From assembly GCA_958447445.1 (NCBI GenBank), contig CAUDAE010000002.1, forward strand, positions 1 to 64,000: 64,000 bases of DNA, read 5' to 3'. The notes under the pieces were generated by a model. The model saw nothing but the letters and a program-made list of their open reading frames with translations. It was not told the DNA's origin and did no database searches. The stretch's first letter is position 1. Each line of letters begins with the position of its first letter. The DNA is from an uncultured Collinsella sp. (GTDB lineage Bacteria > Actinomycetota > Coriobacteriia > Coriobacteriales > Coriobacteriaceae). This document shows, one piece after another, positions 1 to 7,844 of the stretch. The position numbers and the translations under genes were made by a program.

Positions 1-188
1 CCGCCACGGAGCGCGGCTACATCGGCGACGCCGTCAAGCCCGGCGAGGGGCTGCTCATCAGCGCGGGGATCCGCGTGCCCATCACCGACGACTTCCCGAA
101 AGGCCCGCTCTACGACCTGTGGAACACCAAGCCCGCAGAGGTCGCCGAGCGCGAGATGCGCCGGGCGGCGCGAGAGGCGGAGGAATAG
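1..188 (+). CDS. VirB4-type conjugation ATPase, C-terminal fragment (partial)
   Basis: The open frame enters from the left edge and stops at the TAG at 186-188, giving about 61 residues. The segment GEGLLISAGIRVPITDDFP followed by LYDLWNTKP resembles the extreme C-terminus of VirB4/TraE-like (Tn916 Orf16/TcpF-like) ATPases, where a short strand and a 'FP...LYKLM-TKP' motif close the ATPase domain. These membrane-associated ATPases power assembly of, and substrate transfer through, the conjugative type IV secretion channel. The next gene starts 2 nt after the stop and encodes a CwlT-like hydrolase, the same order as in Tn916-type transfer operons. The Walker motifs lie outside the window, so the call depends on this tail plus context. 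Confidence 0.6.
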   Translation, partial: ATERGYIGDAVKPGEGLLISAGIRVPITDDFPKGPLYDLWNTKPAEVAEREMRRAAREAEE

Positions 189-190
189 GA

Positions 191-1792
191 ATGGCCGGCC
201 CGAGCGAGGGCGGCGGGATGCTCGAGGTGGTCGGGGCGCAGCGCCGCGACGTGCTCACCGCGGGCGACGTCGCGGAGACCGAGCGCGACGCCCTGGGAAA
301 CGTCTCGGAGGGTGCCGGCCCGCTCGACGAGGCGGGAGGCCCCGCCGCAACGGTGAAGGGGCGCCCTTCCAGGCCCGACGCGCCGGAAGGCGGGCTCGGG
401 GACAAATTGTCCCAACCAGCCGGCGACCGGCGCGCGGCGGCCGCGATGCGCTCGCGCGTCGATGCGGCGAAGCTGGCGATCGCCCTGGAGGCCGTCTCCC
501 AGCTCGACGACTCGGAGGAGCTCGAGGGCGCCTCGGGCATGTACGACGCGGGGCGTGCGGCCAAGAAGGTCGCGGGAGGGCTGCGGCAGAGGAAGGCGAA
601 GAAAGCAGCCCAAGGCAGCCGCAAGGCGGCGACCGCCCTCGGCGCCCCAAAGGGAGGCGCGCGCGGCCCCGAGGCAGCCGGCTCGACCGCCCCGGCCAAG
701 CACCAGGCGGCCCAGGCGGCCGCGCAGGCGTCGGGCGAGGCGGCCCGCGCCGCGGGGTCGAAGGGCGCCGCCTCCGCGATCGCGGGCGCGGTCTCGGGCG
801 CGTCGCCCGCCCTGCTCGGGGCGGTGGCCGGCATCGTGGCCTTCGTCGCCTGCGCGCTCGCCGTCGCGCAGCTGCTGAGCGCGCTGTTCGGCTTCTGGGA
901 CGACGCGGCCTCCAAGCAGGGCCTCGAGGGGCTGCCGCCCTACATCACCTACGAGATGGTCGAGGCGGCGCTCGAGTGCCAGGAGGAGTACGGGCACCCG
1001 GCGGGCTGCACCATCGCGCAGATCATCCAGGAGTCCGGCCAGGGTGACCGCATGAGCCGGCTCGCAGAGCGCGACCACAACCTCTTCGGCATGAAGTGGT
1101 GGTCGGGCTACGCGGGCTGCCCCGAGGTGGCCGGCAAGGCGAACTGGGCCACCAGCGAGGAGTACGTGCCCGGCGAGCACACCCAGATCACAGCGAGCTT
1201 CATCCGCTTCACCGGCGACGCCGCGTGCATCCGCTTCCGCAGCAGGGTCTTCCTGCAGGCGGAGCGCTACTCGGGCAACGCCCTCATCCGCGAGGCCATC
1301 GAGAGGCACGACTCGGACAGGATGGCCGAGGGGCTCAAGGACGCCGGCTGGGCGACCGACTCGTCCTACGTCGAGTCCCTGAAGTCGATCATGGCGCAAT
1401 GGGGCCTCTACCGGCTCGACTCCATGACGGTCGAGGACCTGAAGGACGCATCCGCGAGCGGGAACGCGATCGTCGAGGCGGCGTACAGCCAGCTCGGCGT
1501 GCCCTACGTGTGGGGAGGCTCGACCCCCGGCCATGCGCTCGACTGCAGCGGGCTCACGCAGTACTGCTACGCGCAGGCGGGCATCCGCATAAGCCACTAC
1601 ACGGGTTCCCAGTACGAGGAGCTCAGGCGCATACCGCTCTCGGAGGCGAAGCCCGGCGACATCCTCTACCGCTCGGGCCACGTGGCCATCTACATCGGCG
1701 ACGACAGGTACATACACGAGCCGCGAACGGGCGACGTGTGCCGTATAGCGAGCGGCATCGGCAGCTTCAGCTGCGCGCTCACCGCGAGATAG
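191..1792 (+). CDS. Conjugation cell-wall hydrolase: glucosaminidase/muramidase-like domain plus NlpC/P60 (CwlT/TcpG-like)
   Basis: The 533-residue protein opens a local hole in peptidoglycan for the conjugation channel. Residues 1 to about 205 are Ala/Arg/Lys-rich and probably cytoplasmic. A membrane segment at about 206-236 is followed by a glucosaminidase/lysozyme-like domain (about 255-400, with AQIIQESG and NLFGMKWW). An NlpC/P60 endopeptidase domain occupies about 423-533, with Cys452 in DCSGL and His497 in GHVAIYIG as the catalytic pair. The ATG at 191 is preferred over an in-frame ATG at 119 because GGAGG lies just upstream and the earlier start would run deep into the VirB4 gene. The arrangement matches Tn916 Orf14/CwlT, though the long N-terminal tail is unusual. 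A GGGACAAATTGTCCC word lies inside the gene at 399-413. Confidence 0.85.
   Translation: MAGPSEGGGMLEVVGAQRRDVLTAGDVAETERDALGNVSEGAGPLDEAGGPAATVKGRPSRPDAPEGGLGDKLSQPAGDRRAAAAMRSRVDAAKLAIALEAVSQLDDSEELEGASGMYDAGRAAKKVAGGLRQRKAKKAAQGSRKAATALGAPKGGARGPEAAGSTAPAKHQAAQAAAQASGEAARAAGSKGAASAIAGAVSGASPALLGAVAGIVAFVACALAVAQLLSALFGFWDDAASKQGLEGLPPYITYEMVEAALECQEEYGHPAGCTIAQIIQESGQGDRMSRLAERDHNLFGMKWWSGYAGCPEVAGKANWATSEEYVPGEHTQITASFIRFTGDAACIRFRSRVFLQAERYSGNALIREAIERHDSDRMAEGLKDAGWATDSSYVESLKSIMAQWGLYRLDSMTVEDLKDASASGNAIVEAAYSQLGVPYVWGGSTPGHALDCSGLTQYCYAQAGIRISHYTGSQYEELRRIPLSEAKPGDILYRSGHVAIYIGDDRYIHEPRTGDVCRIASGIGSFSCALTAR
399..413. repeat. GGGACAAATTGTCCC inverted-repeat word, copy 1
   Basis: The arms GGGACAA/TTGTCCC surround a central A. 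The word lies inside the hydrolase gene and encodes G-D-K-L-S with codons AAA and TTG, which are rare in this GC-rich element. The identical word, in the same reading frame, recurs at 7485-7499 inside the sortase gene. The same half-site occurs upstream of parA (12099-12123). This suggests selection on the DNA word, perhaps as a binding site for an element-encoded protein such as the ParB-like factor. That role is inference. Confidence 0.5.
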
Positions 1793-1801
1793 GAGAAACC
1801 A

Positions 1802-2521
1802 ATGCAGGGAAAGTCAAGGGTCATGGCCGCCGTCGCGGCAGGCGCGCTCGTCGTGGCGCTCGGCGCGGGCGCGGCGCGCTGCGCCATCGCCCCGCAGGAA
1901 GGCGCGCAGGATAGTCCCCAGGAGCAAGAGCAGCCCGCGGTTGCAGGCGCCGACGCGGCAACCGGGAAGGCCGCCTCGGGCGCCGAGGCGCTCTGGAACA
2001 CCGCATGGACGGGCGCCGACGACCCGACAGCCACGCTACGGATCGTCGAGGGCGCCATGGTGGAGAGCGCGGGCGGCACCGAGCGCGCCTGGTTCTTCTC
2101 GGCCGAGGAGCCCTCCGAGGCCGGCGGCGTGCTCAGCGTGCCCATCGAGGTCAAGGGAACCGGCGACAAGGCGGGAGGCCTGTCGCTCATCCAGGTCTCG
2201 GGCGACGGGGACAACCGCACCCTGGCATGCGACCTTCTGACGCAGGCCTACGTGCCCCAGAAGGCGCAAGACGGAGCGTTCTCCGTGACCGGCACCGACG
2301 ACCGCCTCTCCGAGGCGCTTGGCGCAGACGTCGCCGCCATCGAGGAGGCCGTCGCCGGGAAGGCGGCGGAGGTGTCCCCGCAGGCGACGGGAGCCACCTG
2401 GGACAAGGAGGTGTGGCTCGACTACGCCGGGAACGTCGCGTCGACGACCTTCACGCTCGACGACCCTGCCTCGACGGTGGTCACCGTTGTCTCGCGCAGC
2501 GGCTCGCTGGAGGCGATGTAG
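1802..2521 (+). CDS. Exported protein of the transfer operon, function unknown
   Basis: The 239-residue product starts with basic residues and a hydrophobic stretch (about 7-27: VMAAVAAGALVVALGAGAA), a signal peptide or N-terminal anchor. A low-complexity linker rich in Q, E and A (about 30-65) follows. The rest is a soluble, probably beta-rich domain without a motif I recognise. It lies 9 nt after the hydrolase stop and directly before the TrbL-like gene, so it is probably an extracytoplasmic component of the conjugation apparatus. In Tn916-like operons the corresponding slot holds TcpC, but I see no convincing resemblance. AGGAGAAACC precedes the ATG and supports the start. Confidence 0.6.
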   Translation: MQGKSRVMAAVAAGALVVALGAGAARCAIAPQEGAQDSPQEQEQPAVAGADAATGKAASGAEALWNTAWTGADDPTATLRIVEGAMVESAGGTERAWFFSAEEPSEAGGVLSVPIEVKGTGDKAGGLSLIQVSGDGDNRTLACDLLTQAYVPQKAQDGAFSVTGTDDRLSEALGADVAAIEEAVAGKAAEVSPQATGATWDKEVWLDYAGNVASTTFTLDDPASTVVTVVSRSGSLEAM

Positions 2522-2523
2522 CC

Positions 2524-3525
2524 GTGCGGGCGCTTGAATCGCGACGCCGAAGGGCGTTCGCCGTCTCCGCCGCGACGGCGTTCGCCCTCTGCGCGCTCCT
2601 GCTCGTCCCCGCGCAGCCGGCATACGCCGACATAGCCGGGGACGTCAACGATTGGCTGTGCGGCCTTCTGCGCGACTGCTGCAACTGGATGTTCAAGGCG
2701 CAGACGGGCGTGCTCGGGTCGATCGGCGCGAACGGGATCCTCTCGGCCGATTTCGCGCACATGCTCACGAGCTCGGGCGACCTGACCATGCACGACGTCG
2801 CCCGCGGCGTGTGGCAGGTTGCCATCCTGCCGATCGGGTGCGGGGTGCTCGGCCTGGTCTTCACCCTGAAGCTCATCGAGATCTCCCAGCGCATGGACGG
2901 CAGCCAGAGCCTTCCCGGCGTCAAGGAGGTCGTTTTCCTTCTCGTGTTCTTCGCCGTGTTCCTGTTCCTCATACAGAACAGCTTCGACCTGATGGCGTCG
3001 ATCTACGAGGTCTGCGGGCTCGCCATCGACCGAGTCGAGGCGCTCTTCGGCGCCGGAGGCGTGCTCGACCTGCCCGAGGTGTCCGTCGTCACCACCGACG
3101 ACGACATCCCGTCGCTCATCGCCATGCTCGTCGTGAGCCTCATCAGCTGGGTCGTGGTGCTGGCGGCCTACGTCATCGCCCTCGTGGTCTGCTGGGCCCG
3201 CGCGCTCCAGCTCTACATCATGGCCGCTTTCGCCCCGATCCCGCTGGCGTTCCTCGGCATGGACGCCACGCGCCAGATAGGCATCGGCTACCTGAAGAGC
3301 TTCGGGGCGGTCTGCATCGCCGGCGTCATCATCCTCGTGCTGCTCATATCGTTCCCGCTCGTGCTCGGCGGGCTCACCGGAGCGAATCCCGGGACGGGCA
3401 CCCCGGCCGACGCGGTCGCGAACGGGCTCACCTACGCGCTGCAGTACCTGGCCATGTGCGTGCTGCTCATCCTGGCCCTCGTGAAGAGCGGCTCCTGGGC
3501 GCGCGACATCGTGAGCGGCTTCTAG
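2524..3525 (+). CDS. TrbL/VirB6-like polytopic membrane protein of the conjugation channel
   Basis: The frame is open further upstream, but the plausible start is GTG 2524, 2 nt after the preceding stop. It gives a 333-residue protein with a signal peptide (basic N-terminus, hydrophobic core ending near residue 36 in AYAD). Membrane segments follow at about 97-120, 135-155, 195-245 (two), 256-284 and 304-322. The late segment containing YLKSFGAVCIAGVIILVLL is typical of CD0411/TrbL-type proteins, which form the inner-membrane core of Gram-positive type IV secretion systems. Function is inferred from topology and operon position. Confidence 0.7.
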   Translation: MRALESRRRRAFAVSAATAFALCALLLVPAQPAYADIAGDVNDWLCGLLRDCCNWMFKAQTGVLGSIGANGILSADFAHMLTSSGDLTMHDVARGVWQVAILPIGCGVLGLVFTLKLIEISQRMDGSQSLPGVKEVVFLLVFFAVFLFLIQNSFDLMASIYEVCGLAIDRVEALFGAGGVLDLPEVSVVTTDDDIPSLIAMLVVSLISWVVVLAAYVIALVVCWARALQLYIMAAFAPIPLAFLGMDATRQIGIGYLKSFGAVCIAGVIILVLLISFPLVLGGLTGANPGTGTPADAVANGLTYALQYLAMCVLLILALVKSGSWARDIVSGF

Positions 3526-3634
3526 CGGAAAAGCGAGGAAGGGGGCGGTCGCCATGAGATAGGGGCGCCGCGCCGGGGCACGCGTCCCGGCGGATGAAGA
3601 CAAGGACCGATTGAAAACGAAAAGGAGGAAAGAC

Positions 3635-4093
3635 ATGGAAGAGAGGAAGAACGTGTACCTCTCGCTGCACAAGAGCTTCGTGCGCGAGGGCATCGAGTAC
3701 ACCGACCGCGCGACCGGCGAGGCCAGGACCTTCAACTCGGCGACCCTTCCCAAGGGCACCGTCGTCGACGGCGTGGACGTGGGAGGCTACGAGTTCAGCC
3801 CCATGTTCGTGAACGAGAGCCGCTTCAAGGGGGCCGACTTCAGAGACATACCGCTGCTCGCGAACCGCGAGGTGTGGCTGAGGAAGACGGTGATGGGCCC
3901 GGACGGCCAGCCCGAGCTCGACGAGGGCGGCCGCGCGGTCAAGGACACCGTGAAGGTCATGCCGGCGCAGCTCAAGGAGGCCGTCGACGCAGGGCGCTCG
4001 CGCTACCTCGCGGAGCGCGCCGAGCACGCCCGCCAGGCGAGCCGCGCCGCCGAGCACGAGGCGCCCCGCGCCCAGCAAAGCGTCGAGAGATAG
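3635..4093 (+). CDS. Hypothetical soluble protein of the transfer operon
   Basis: The 152-residue product starts at ATG 3635, chosen because AAAAGGAGGAAAGAC sits directly upstream. The frame also opens at 3611, which would swallow this ribosome site. The N-terminal two thirds (KNVYLSLHKSFVR, then WLRKTVMGPDGQP) look like a compact beta-rich domain. The C-terminus (about 110-152) is charged and Ala/Arg/Glu-rich, probably helical. No signal peptide or membrane segment is visible. The position between channel genes and the surface adhesin suggests a cytoplasmic accessory factor, perhaps DNA binding. I do not recognise the family. Confidence 0.6.
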   Translation: MEERKNVYLSLHKSFVREGIEYTDRATGEARTFNSATLPKGTVVDGVDVGGYEFSPMFVNESRFKGADFRDIPLLANREVWLRKTVMGPDGQPELDEGGRAVKDTVKVMPAQLKEAVDAGRSRYLAERAEHARQASRAAEHEAPRAQQSVER

Positions 4094-4105
4094 GGAGGCG
4101 GAAAG

Positions 4106-6835
4106 ATGAACGCAGCGAAAGACTGCACCCTGCAGGAAAAGCTCCTCCGATGCGCCATGGCGCTCATCCTGGCGGCGGGGGCGCTGCTCGCCTCCGTGGC
4201 GGCCTCGCCCGCCTACGCCGCGCCGAGCACGGTCGACGTGTCCATCGGCGGCAAGATCCCATACGGCGGCTTCGCCACCACGTGGATGAGTGCCGACGGG
4301 AACATCGCCTACTGCGCCGAGCCCTCGTCCCCGACGCCCGCGCCGGGCTCCTACTCGACGAGCCCCGTGCCGAACGCCGACGTGACCGCGGCCATCTGGT
4401 ACTCGTTTGGCTCTCCCGGCTTCGACGCGTCGATGTTCCCGGGCAGCTGGTACGACGGCGGCGGCTGGGACGATGCCAAGTACGCGGCTGCGAGCCACGT
4501 GCTCATCGCCTACGCCTACTCGGGGTCCGAGTCGGCGGCCACGCACGGCACAAGCTCCGAGTTCTCCTCCTGGGCGAAATCCGAGCTGATCGGCGGGACC
4601 TTCGCCAAGATGAAGGCGGGCGCCGGCAAAGTCTCCGCCGGGTTCGAGGCGTTCTGCGTCAGGACCGGCGGCGGCTCCCAGACGCTCGTGAGCTTCAGCT
4701 GGTCCGCAGGAGGAGTCAAGGTCGCCAAAGAGGACTCCGAGGCGGGCGCCGAGCCCCAGGGCGACGCCTCCCTCGACGGCGCGAGCTTCTCCGTCGTGAA
4801 CGAGACCGGCCGGTACGTGCTGGTCGGCGGCAAGTACTACGCCGACGGCGAGGCGTGCGCCACGATCAAGACCGCGCCCGAGGACGGATCGCACGTCGCC
4901 GCGACCGGCGCCGACGCACTTCCCGCAGGCAATTACCGCATCGTCGAGTCCGGCGCGCCCGAGGGCTACGGCGCCAGCGACGCCTCCGTCGCGTTCACCG
5001 TGAAGGCCGGCGAGGTGGCCGACCTCACGGGCGGCCCCGTGACCGACGAGGTCTTCCGCGGCGGCGTGCAGGTGACCAAGTCCGACAAGGAGCTGCAGGC
5101 GTCCGAGGCGCTCGCGGGCAGCGGCCACAAGGAGGCGCCTGGCGAGCACCCCGGCCTCGACGGGATCGAGTTCACCGTCACGAACCGCTCGGCGCACAAG
5201 GTCCTCGTTGACGGCGAGTGGCGCGAGCCGGGCGAAGCCGTGGCCACGCTGACCACCGCATGGAACGACGAGGCCGGCGCCTACACCGCCCAGACCGCGG
5301 CCGACGCCCTGCCGTACGGGACCTACGACGTGCGGGAGACGGCGACCAACGGGAGCTACCTGCTGACCGACGGCGAGCCCCGCACCTTCGAGGTCCGCGC
5401 CGCCGGCGAGATCGTGAGCGCCTCCGCGGACGGCGCCGCGCTCGAGTGCCGCGACCAGGTGGTGCGCAACGACCTCGAGCTCTCCAAGAAGAGCGAGGCC
5501 GACAACGCTGGCCTCATGGTCCCGTTCGCCATCGAGAACGCGGCCACCGGCGAGACGCACGTGCTGGTGACGGACCGCAATGGCGACGCGTCCACCGCGA
5601 GCAGCTGGAACAGGCACTCGAGGGACACCAACGCCAACGACGCCCTGCTCGGCCATGAGGGCCCGATTGCTGCTGCCGACATGGACCCGAAGGCCGGCAT
5701 CTGGTTCTCGCTCGGCGAGGACGGCTCCTCGGCGCCGGTCGACGACTCGCTGGCGGCCCTGCCGTACGGCGCCTACACCATGACCGAGCTGCGCTGTGAT
5801 GCCAACGAGGGCCTCGAGCTCATCACGAGGAGCTTCTGGATCGATCGCGACTCGACGGTCGCGAAGGCCGTGTGGATGGGCCTTGACGACCAGGAGGGCC
5901 CGCGCATCTCCACCACGGCAAAGGACGGGGCGGACGGCGACAAGGACGTCTCGGCCGACGCCGAAGCCAAGGTCGTCGACACCGTCGCCTACGAGGGCTT
6001 GAAGGCCGGCGAGGAGTACGAGCTCTCGGCCACCCTCGTCGACAAGGCGACCGGCGAGCCCGTGGCCGACGCCTTGGGCATGCCCGTGGAGGCCAAGGCC
6101 GAGTTCGCCCCCGCGCTCTCGACGGGCAGCCAGGACGTCGAGATCGCCTTCGACGCGAGCCTGCTCGGTGGCCGCGACCTGGTCGTGTTCGAGAGCCTGC
6201 GCAAGGACGGAGCCGAGGTGGCGTCGCACGCGGACCTCTCCGACGAGGGCCAGACAGTCCACGTCGCCGTCGAGGTGGGCACGCAGGCGGCCGACGCCGC
6301 CGACGGCGACCAGGTCATCGAGGCCGGCAAGGCCAAGGTCGTCGACACGGTGGCCTACAAGGGCCTCGTCCCCGGCGAGACCTACATCGCCGTGGGCACG
6401 CTCATGGACAAGGGCACCGGAGAGCCGTTCCTCGACAAGGACGGCAACGAGGTGACCGCGCGCACGCCCTTCGAGCCCGAGGCGCCCTCCGGCACCGTCG
6501 AGGTGACCTTCGAGTTCGACACCGAGGGCCTGGCCGAGGGAGACGAGCTTGTCGTCTTCGAGAAGGTCCTGGACTCCGCCGGCAACGTCGTTGCGGCCCA
6601 CGAGGACATCGACTCCGCCGAGCAGAGAGTCGTCGTGGACAACCCCGACACGCCCGAGGTGCCCGAGGAGCCCTACGCCAAGACCGGGGCCGACGCCCCC
6701 GACGGCACCGGCTACGCCGTGGCCGCGGGCATCGCTCTGGCAGCTGCGGCGGGCGCGGGCGGAGCGCTCGCGTACCGCAAGCGCAAGACGGCCGGCGCAA
6801 GCAAGGACGCGGCAGCCGAAGAGCCGGAAGAGTAG
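4106..6835 (+). CDS. Surface-anchored adhesin with SpaA-like and VaFE-repeat domains
   Basis: The 909-residue cell-wall protein carries a signal peptide (1 to about 39, AYAA). An N-terminal domain with Cys70 in AYCAEP recalls thioester domains of Gram-positive adhesins, but the expected TQxA glutamine is not seen. SpaA/prealbumin-like domains follow (about 210-310, 320-440 and 455-590). Two VaFE-type repeats lie at about 605-720 and 725-850, each beginning with KVVDTVAY and ending near a VVFE strand. The C-terminus has a sorting-like signal EPYAKTGAD, a hydrophobic helix and the basic tail RKRK. YAKTG replaces canonical LPxTG. The class B sortase 72 nt downstream is the likely anchoring enzyme. 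The protein probably promotes mating-pair or host-surface contact. Confidence 0.8.
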   Translation: MNAAKDCTLQEKLLRCAMALILAAGALLASVAASPAYAAPSTVDVSIGGKIPYGGFATTWMSADGNIAYCAEPSSPTPAPGSYSTSPVPNADVTAAIWYSFGSPGFDASMFPGSWYDGGGWDDAKYAAASHVLIAYAYSGSESAATHGTSSEFSSWAKSELIGGTFAKMKAGAGKVSAGFEAFCVRTGGGSQTLVSFSWSAGGVKVAKEDSEAGAEPQGDASLDGASFSVVNETGRYVLVGGKYYADGEACATIKTAPEDGSHVAATGADALPAGNYRIVESGAPEGYGASDASVAFTVKAGEVADLTGGPVTDEVFRGGVQVTKSDKELQASEALAGSGHKEAPGEHPGLDGIEFTVTNRSAHKVLVDGEWREPGEAVATLTTAWNDEAGAYTAQTAADALPYGTYDVRETATNGSYLLTDGEPRTFEVRAAGEIVSASADGAALECRDQVVRNDLELSKKSEADNAGLMVPFAIENAATGETHVLVTDRNGDASTASSWNRHSRDTNANDALLGHEGPIAAADMDPKAGIWFSLGEDGSSAPVDDSLAALPYGAYTMTELRCDANEGLELITRSFWIDRDSTVAKAVWMGLDDQEGPRISTTAKDGADGDKDVSADAEAKVVDTVAYEGLKAGEEYELSATLVDKATGEPVADALGMPVEAKAEFAPALSTGSQDVEIAFDASLLGGRDLVVFESLRKDGAEVASHADLSDEGQTVHVAVEVGTQAADAADGDQVIEAGKAKVVDTVAYKGLVPGETYIAVGTLMDKGTGEPFLDKDGNEVTARTPFEPEAPSGTVEVTFEFDTEGLAEGDELVVFEKVLDSAGNVVAAHEDIDSAEQRVVVDNPDTPEVPEEPYAKTGADAPDGTGYAVAAGIALAAAAGAGGALAYRKRKTAGASKDAAAEEPEE

Positions 6836-6858
6836 CGGCGCCGCATCGATACCGAACC

Positions 6859-6888
6859 GGAGGCCCTGGGCGCCCGCCCGGGGCCTCC
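6859..6888 (+). terminator. GC hairpin between adhesin and sortase genes
   Basis: GGAGGCCC and GGGCCTCC can pair across a 14-nt loop in the 72-nt gap. No U-run follows. It may act as an attenuator or 3' stabiliser that lowers sortase expression relative to its substrate, rather than as a full terminator. Confidence 0.35.
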
Positions 6889-6907
6889 CCTGCGAACGGG
6901 GGAGGAC

Positions 6908-7639
6908 ATGAACAAAGGGAAAGCCGCCACGGCGCTCGCCGTCGCAGTGGCGTTGCTGGCGCTGGCGGCGCTCGCCGTCCTGCCGCTGCCCGAGAGGAAC
7001 CCGTACGAGGTGCACGAGGTGCCTACTGCGGAAGAGGACGCGGCAATGGAGGCTCAAGAGGCGGGAGGCGGCATCGACTGGGACGCCCTTCCCACCTCCG
7101 TCGTCGCTTGGGTGCGCGTGCCGGGCACGACCGTCGACTACCCGATCGTCCAGGGCCGGCCCGAATCGCCCGACTTCTACCTCACGCACGACGCCAGCGG
7201 CGAAAGATCAGCGTGGGGCGCTCCCTACATCGACGCCGGGTGCGCGCAGGGCGCCGAGAGCCCGCTCGTCATCGTCTACGGGCACCACATGTCCGACGAC
7301 ACCATGTTCGCGCCGCTCGCACAATACTCGTCGCGCGGCTTCGCCGAGGGGCACCGCACCATCCGGGTCTACACCCGCGAGAAGGAGATCGAGCTCGAGG
7401 TCTTCGCGGCCGACGTGGTCGACGCGAGCTCGGAGGGCAAGCGGACCGACTTCGCCGACGCGGCGGCTCTCGACGCCTACCTCGGGGACAAATTGTCCCG
7501 CTGCGAGGTCGTCCTGGAAGAGCCTTCGGACATCGCGCATGCCTGGGCCTTCGTCACCTGCAGCTACCAGACGAGCAACTCCCGCACCGTCGTCTACGCG
7601 AAGGAGGTGGAAGCATGGGATTCGCGCCCTTCGGAATAG
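6908..7639 (+). CDS. Class B sortase
   Basis: The 243-residue membrane-anchored transpeptidase has an N-terminal hydrophobic helix (about 7-27). The sortase beta-barrel shows WVRVPGTTVDYPIVQG, the catalytic His in IVYGHHMSDDTMF, the catalytic Cys in FVTCSYQ and the conserved Arg in TSNSRTVVYA. The spacing and the TCSYQ-TSNSR context are class B-like. It lies immediately downstream of the VaFE adhesin, whose C-terminal YAKTG motif is the probable substrate. GGGGGAGG precedes the ATG. Its last codons contain the ribosome site and start of a tiny overlapping ORF at 7615. A GGGACAAATTGTCCC word lies inside the gene at 7485-7499. Confidence 0.88.
   Translation: MNKGKAATALAVAVALLALAALAVLPLPERNPYEVHEVPTAEEDAAMEAQEAGGGIDWDALPTSVVAWVRVPGTTVDYPIVQGRPESPDFYLTHDASGERSAWGAPYIDAGCAQGAESPLVIVYGHHMSDDTMFAPLAQYSSRGFAEGHRTIRVYTREKEIELEVFAADVVDASSEGKRTDFADAAALDAYLGDKLSRCEVVLEEPSDIAHAWAFVTCSYQTSNSRTVVYAKEVEAWDSRPSE
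7485..7499. repeat. GGGACAAATTGTCCC inverted-repeat word, copy 2
   Basis: Identical to the word at 399-413 and in the same reading frame (encoding GDKLS) of an unrelated protein, the sortase. The shared block extends one G to the left and includes the CTC upstream of it. Confidence 0.5.
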
Positions 7640-7710
7640 GGCTCCTCATGGGGCTCCTCACGCTCACGGCCTACGCCTGCTGCGCAGCCGGCGACGACGA
7701 CCGGGACTAG
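7615..7710 (+). CDS. 31-residue membrane peptide overlapping the sortase 3' end
   Basis: An ATG at 7615 is preceded by a near-perfect AAGGAGGTGGAAGC ribosome site that lies inside the sortase coding region. The peptide runs 31 codons to the TAG at 7708-7710, with about 20 hydrophobic residues (FGIGLLMGLLTLTAYACC) and an acidic tail GDDDRD, so it should be a single-pass membrane peptide. The overlap with the sortase end (25 nt) suggests translational coupling. It could help anchor the sortase or channel, or be a small regulator. The strong Shine-Dalgarno site is the main evidence. Confidence 0.5.
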   Translation: MGFAPFGIGLLMGLLTLTAYACCAAGDDDRD

Positions 7711-7739
7711 CCGTGGGAAATCGAAATCGCACAACGGAA

Positions 7740-7763
7740 AGAGGCGGGCAATTGCCCGCCTCT
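7740..7763. terminator. Perfect 24-bp palindrome between convergent operons
   Basis: AGAGGCGGGCAA is followed directly by its reverse complement. It separates the plus-strand transfer operon (last stop at 7710) from the minus-strand mobilisation operon (ending at 7766 or 7845). A bidirectional terminator is the simplest role, although neither side has a long U-run. Confidence 0.55.
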
Positions 7764-7765
7764 TC

Positions 7766-7837
7766 TCACATCACCCACTTGAACACGGCGCGGAACAGCC
7801 AGACGAAAAAGCCCAGCGTGACCTTAAGCGCCGCCAT
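7766..7837 (-). CDS. Possible 23-residue amphipathic membrane peptide
   Basis: On the minus strand an ATG opens 7 nt after the stop of the 184-residue gene and reads 23 codons to a TGA. The product is hydrophobic and aromatic with spaced Lys/Arg (KVTLGFFVWLFRAVFKW). No strong ribosome site precedes it, so it would depend on coupling. It ends 2 nt before the palindromic terminator, so it is the last coding unit of the operon if real. Confidence 0.3.
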   Translation of the reverse strand: MAALKVTLGFFVWLFRAVFKWVM

Positions 7838-7844
7838 GAGGAAC

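Noticed and set aside
119..190. Upstream in-frame ATG for the wall hydrolase
   Set aside because: It would overlap the VirB4 tail by 70 nt and lacks a ribosome site; the ATG at 191 has GGAGG upstream.
3467..7189. Very long minus-strand open frame (1240 codons) antisense to the adhesin and neighbouring genes
   Set aside because: Composition (Gly/Arg/Val/His-rich, no domain) is that expected from the antisense of a GC-rich gene. The plus strand encodes clear adhesin and sortase domains.
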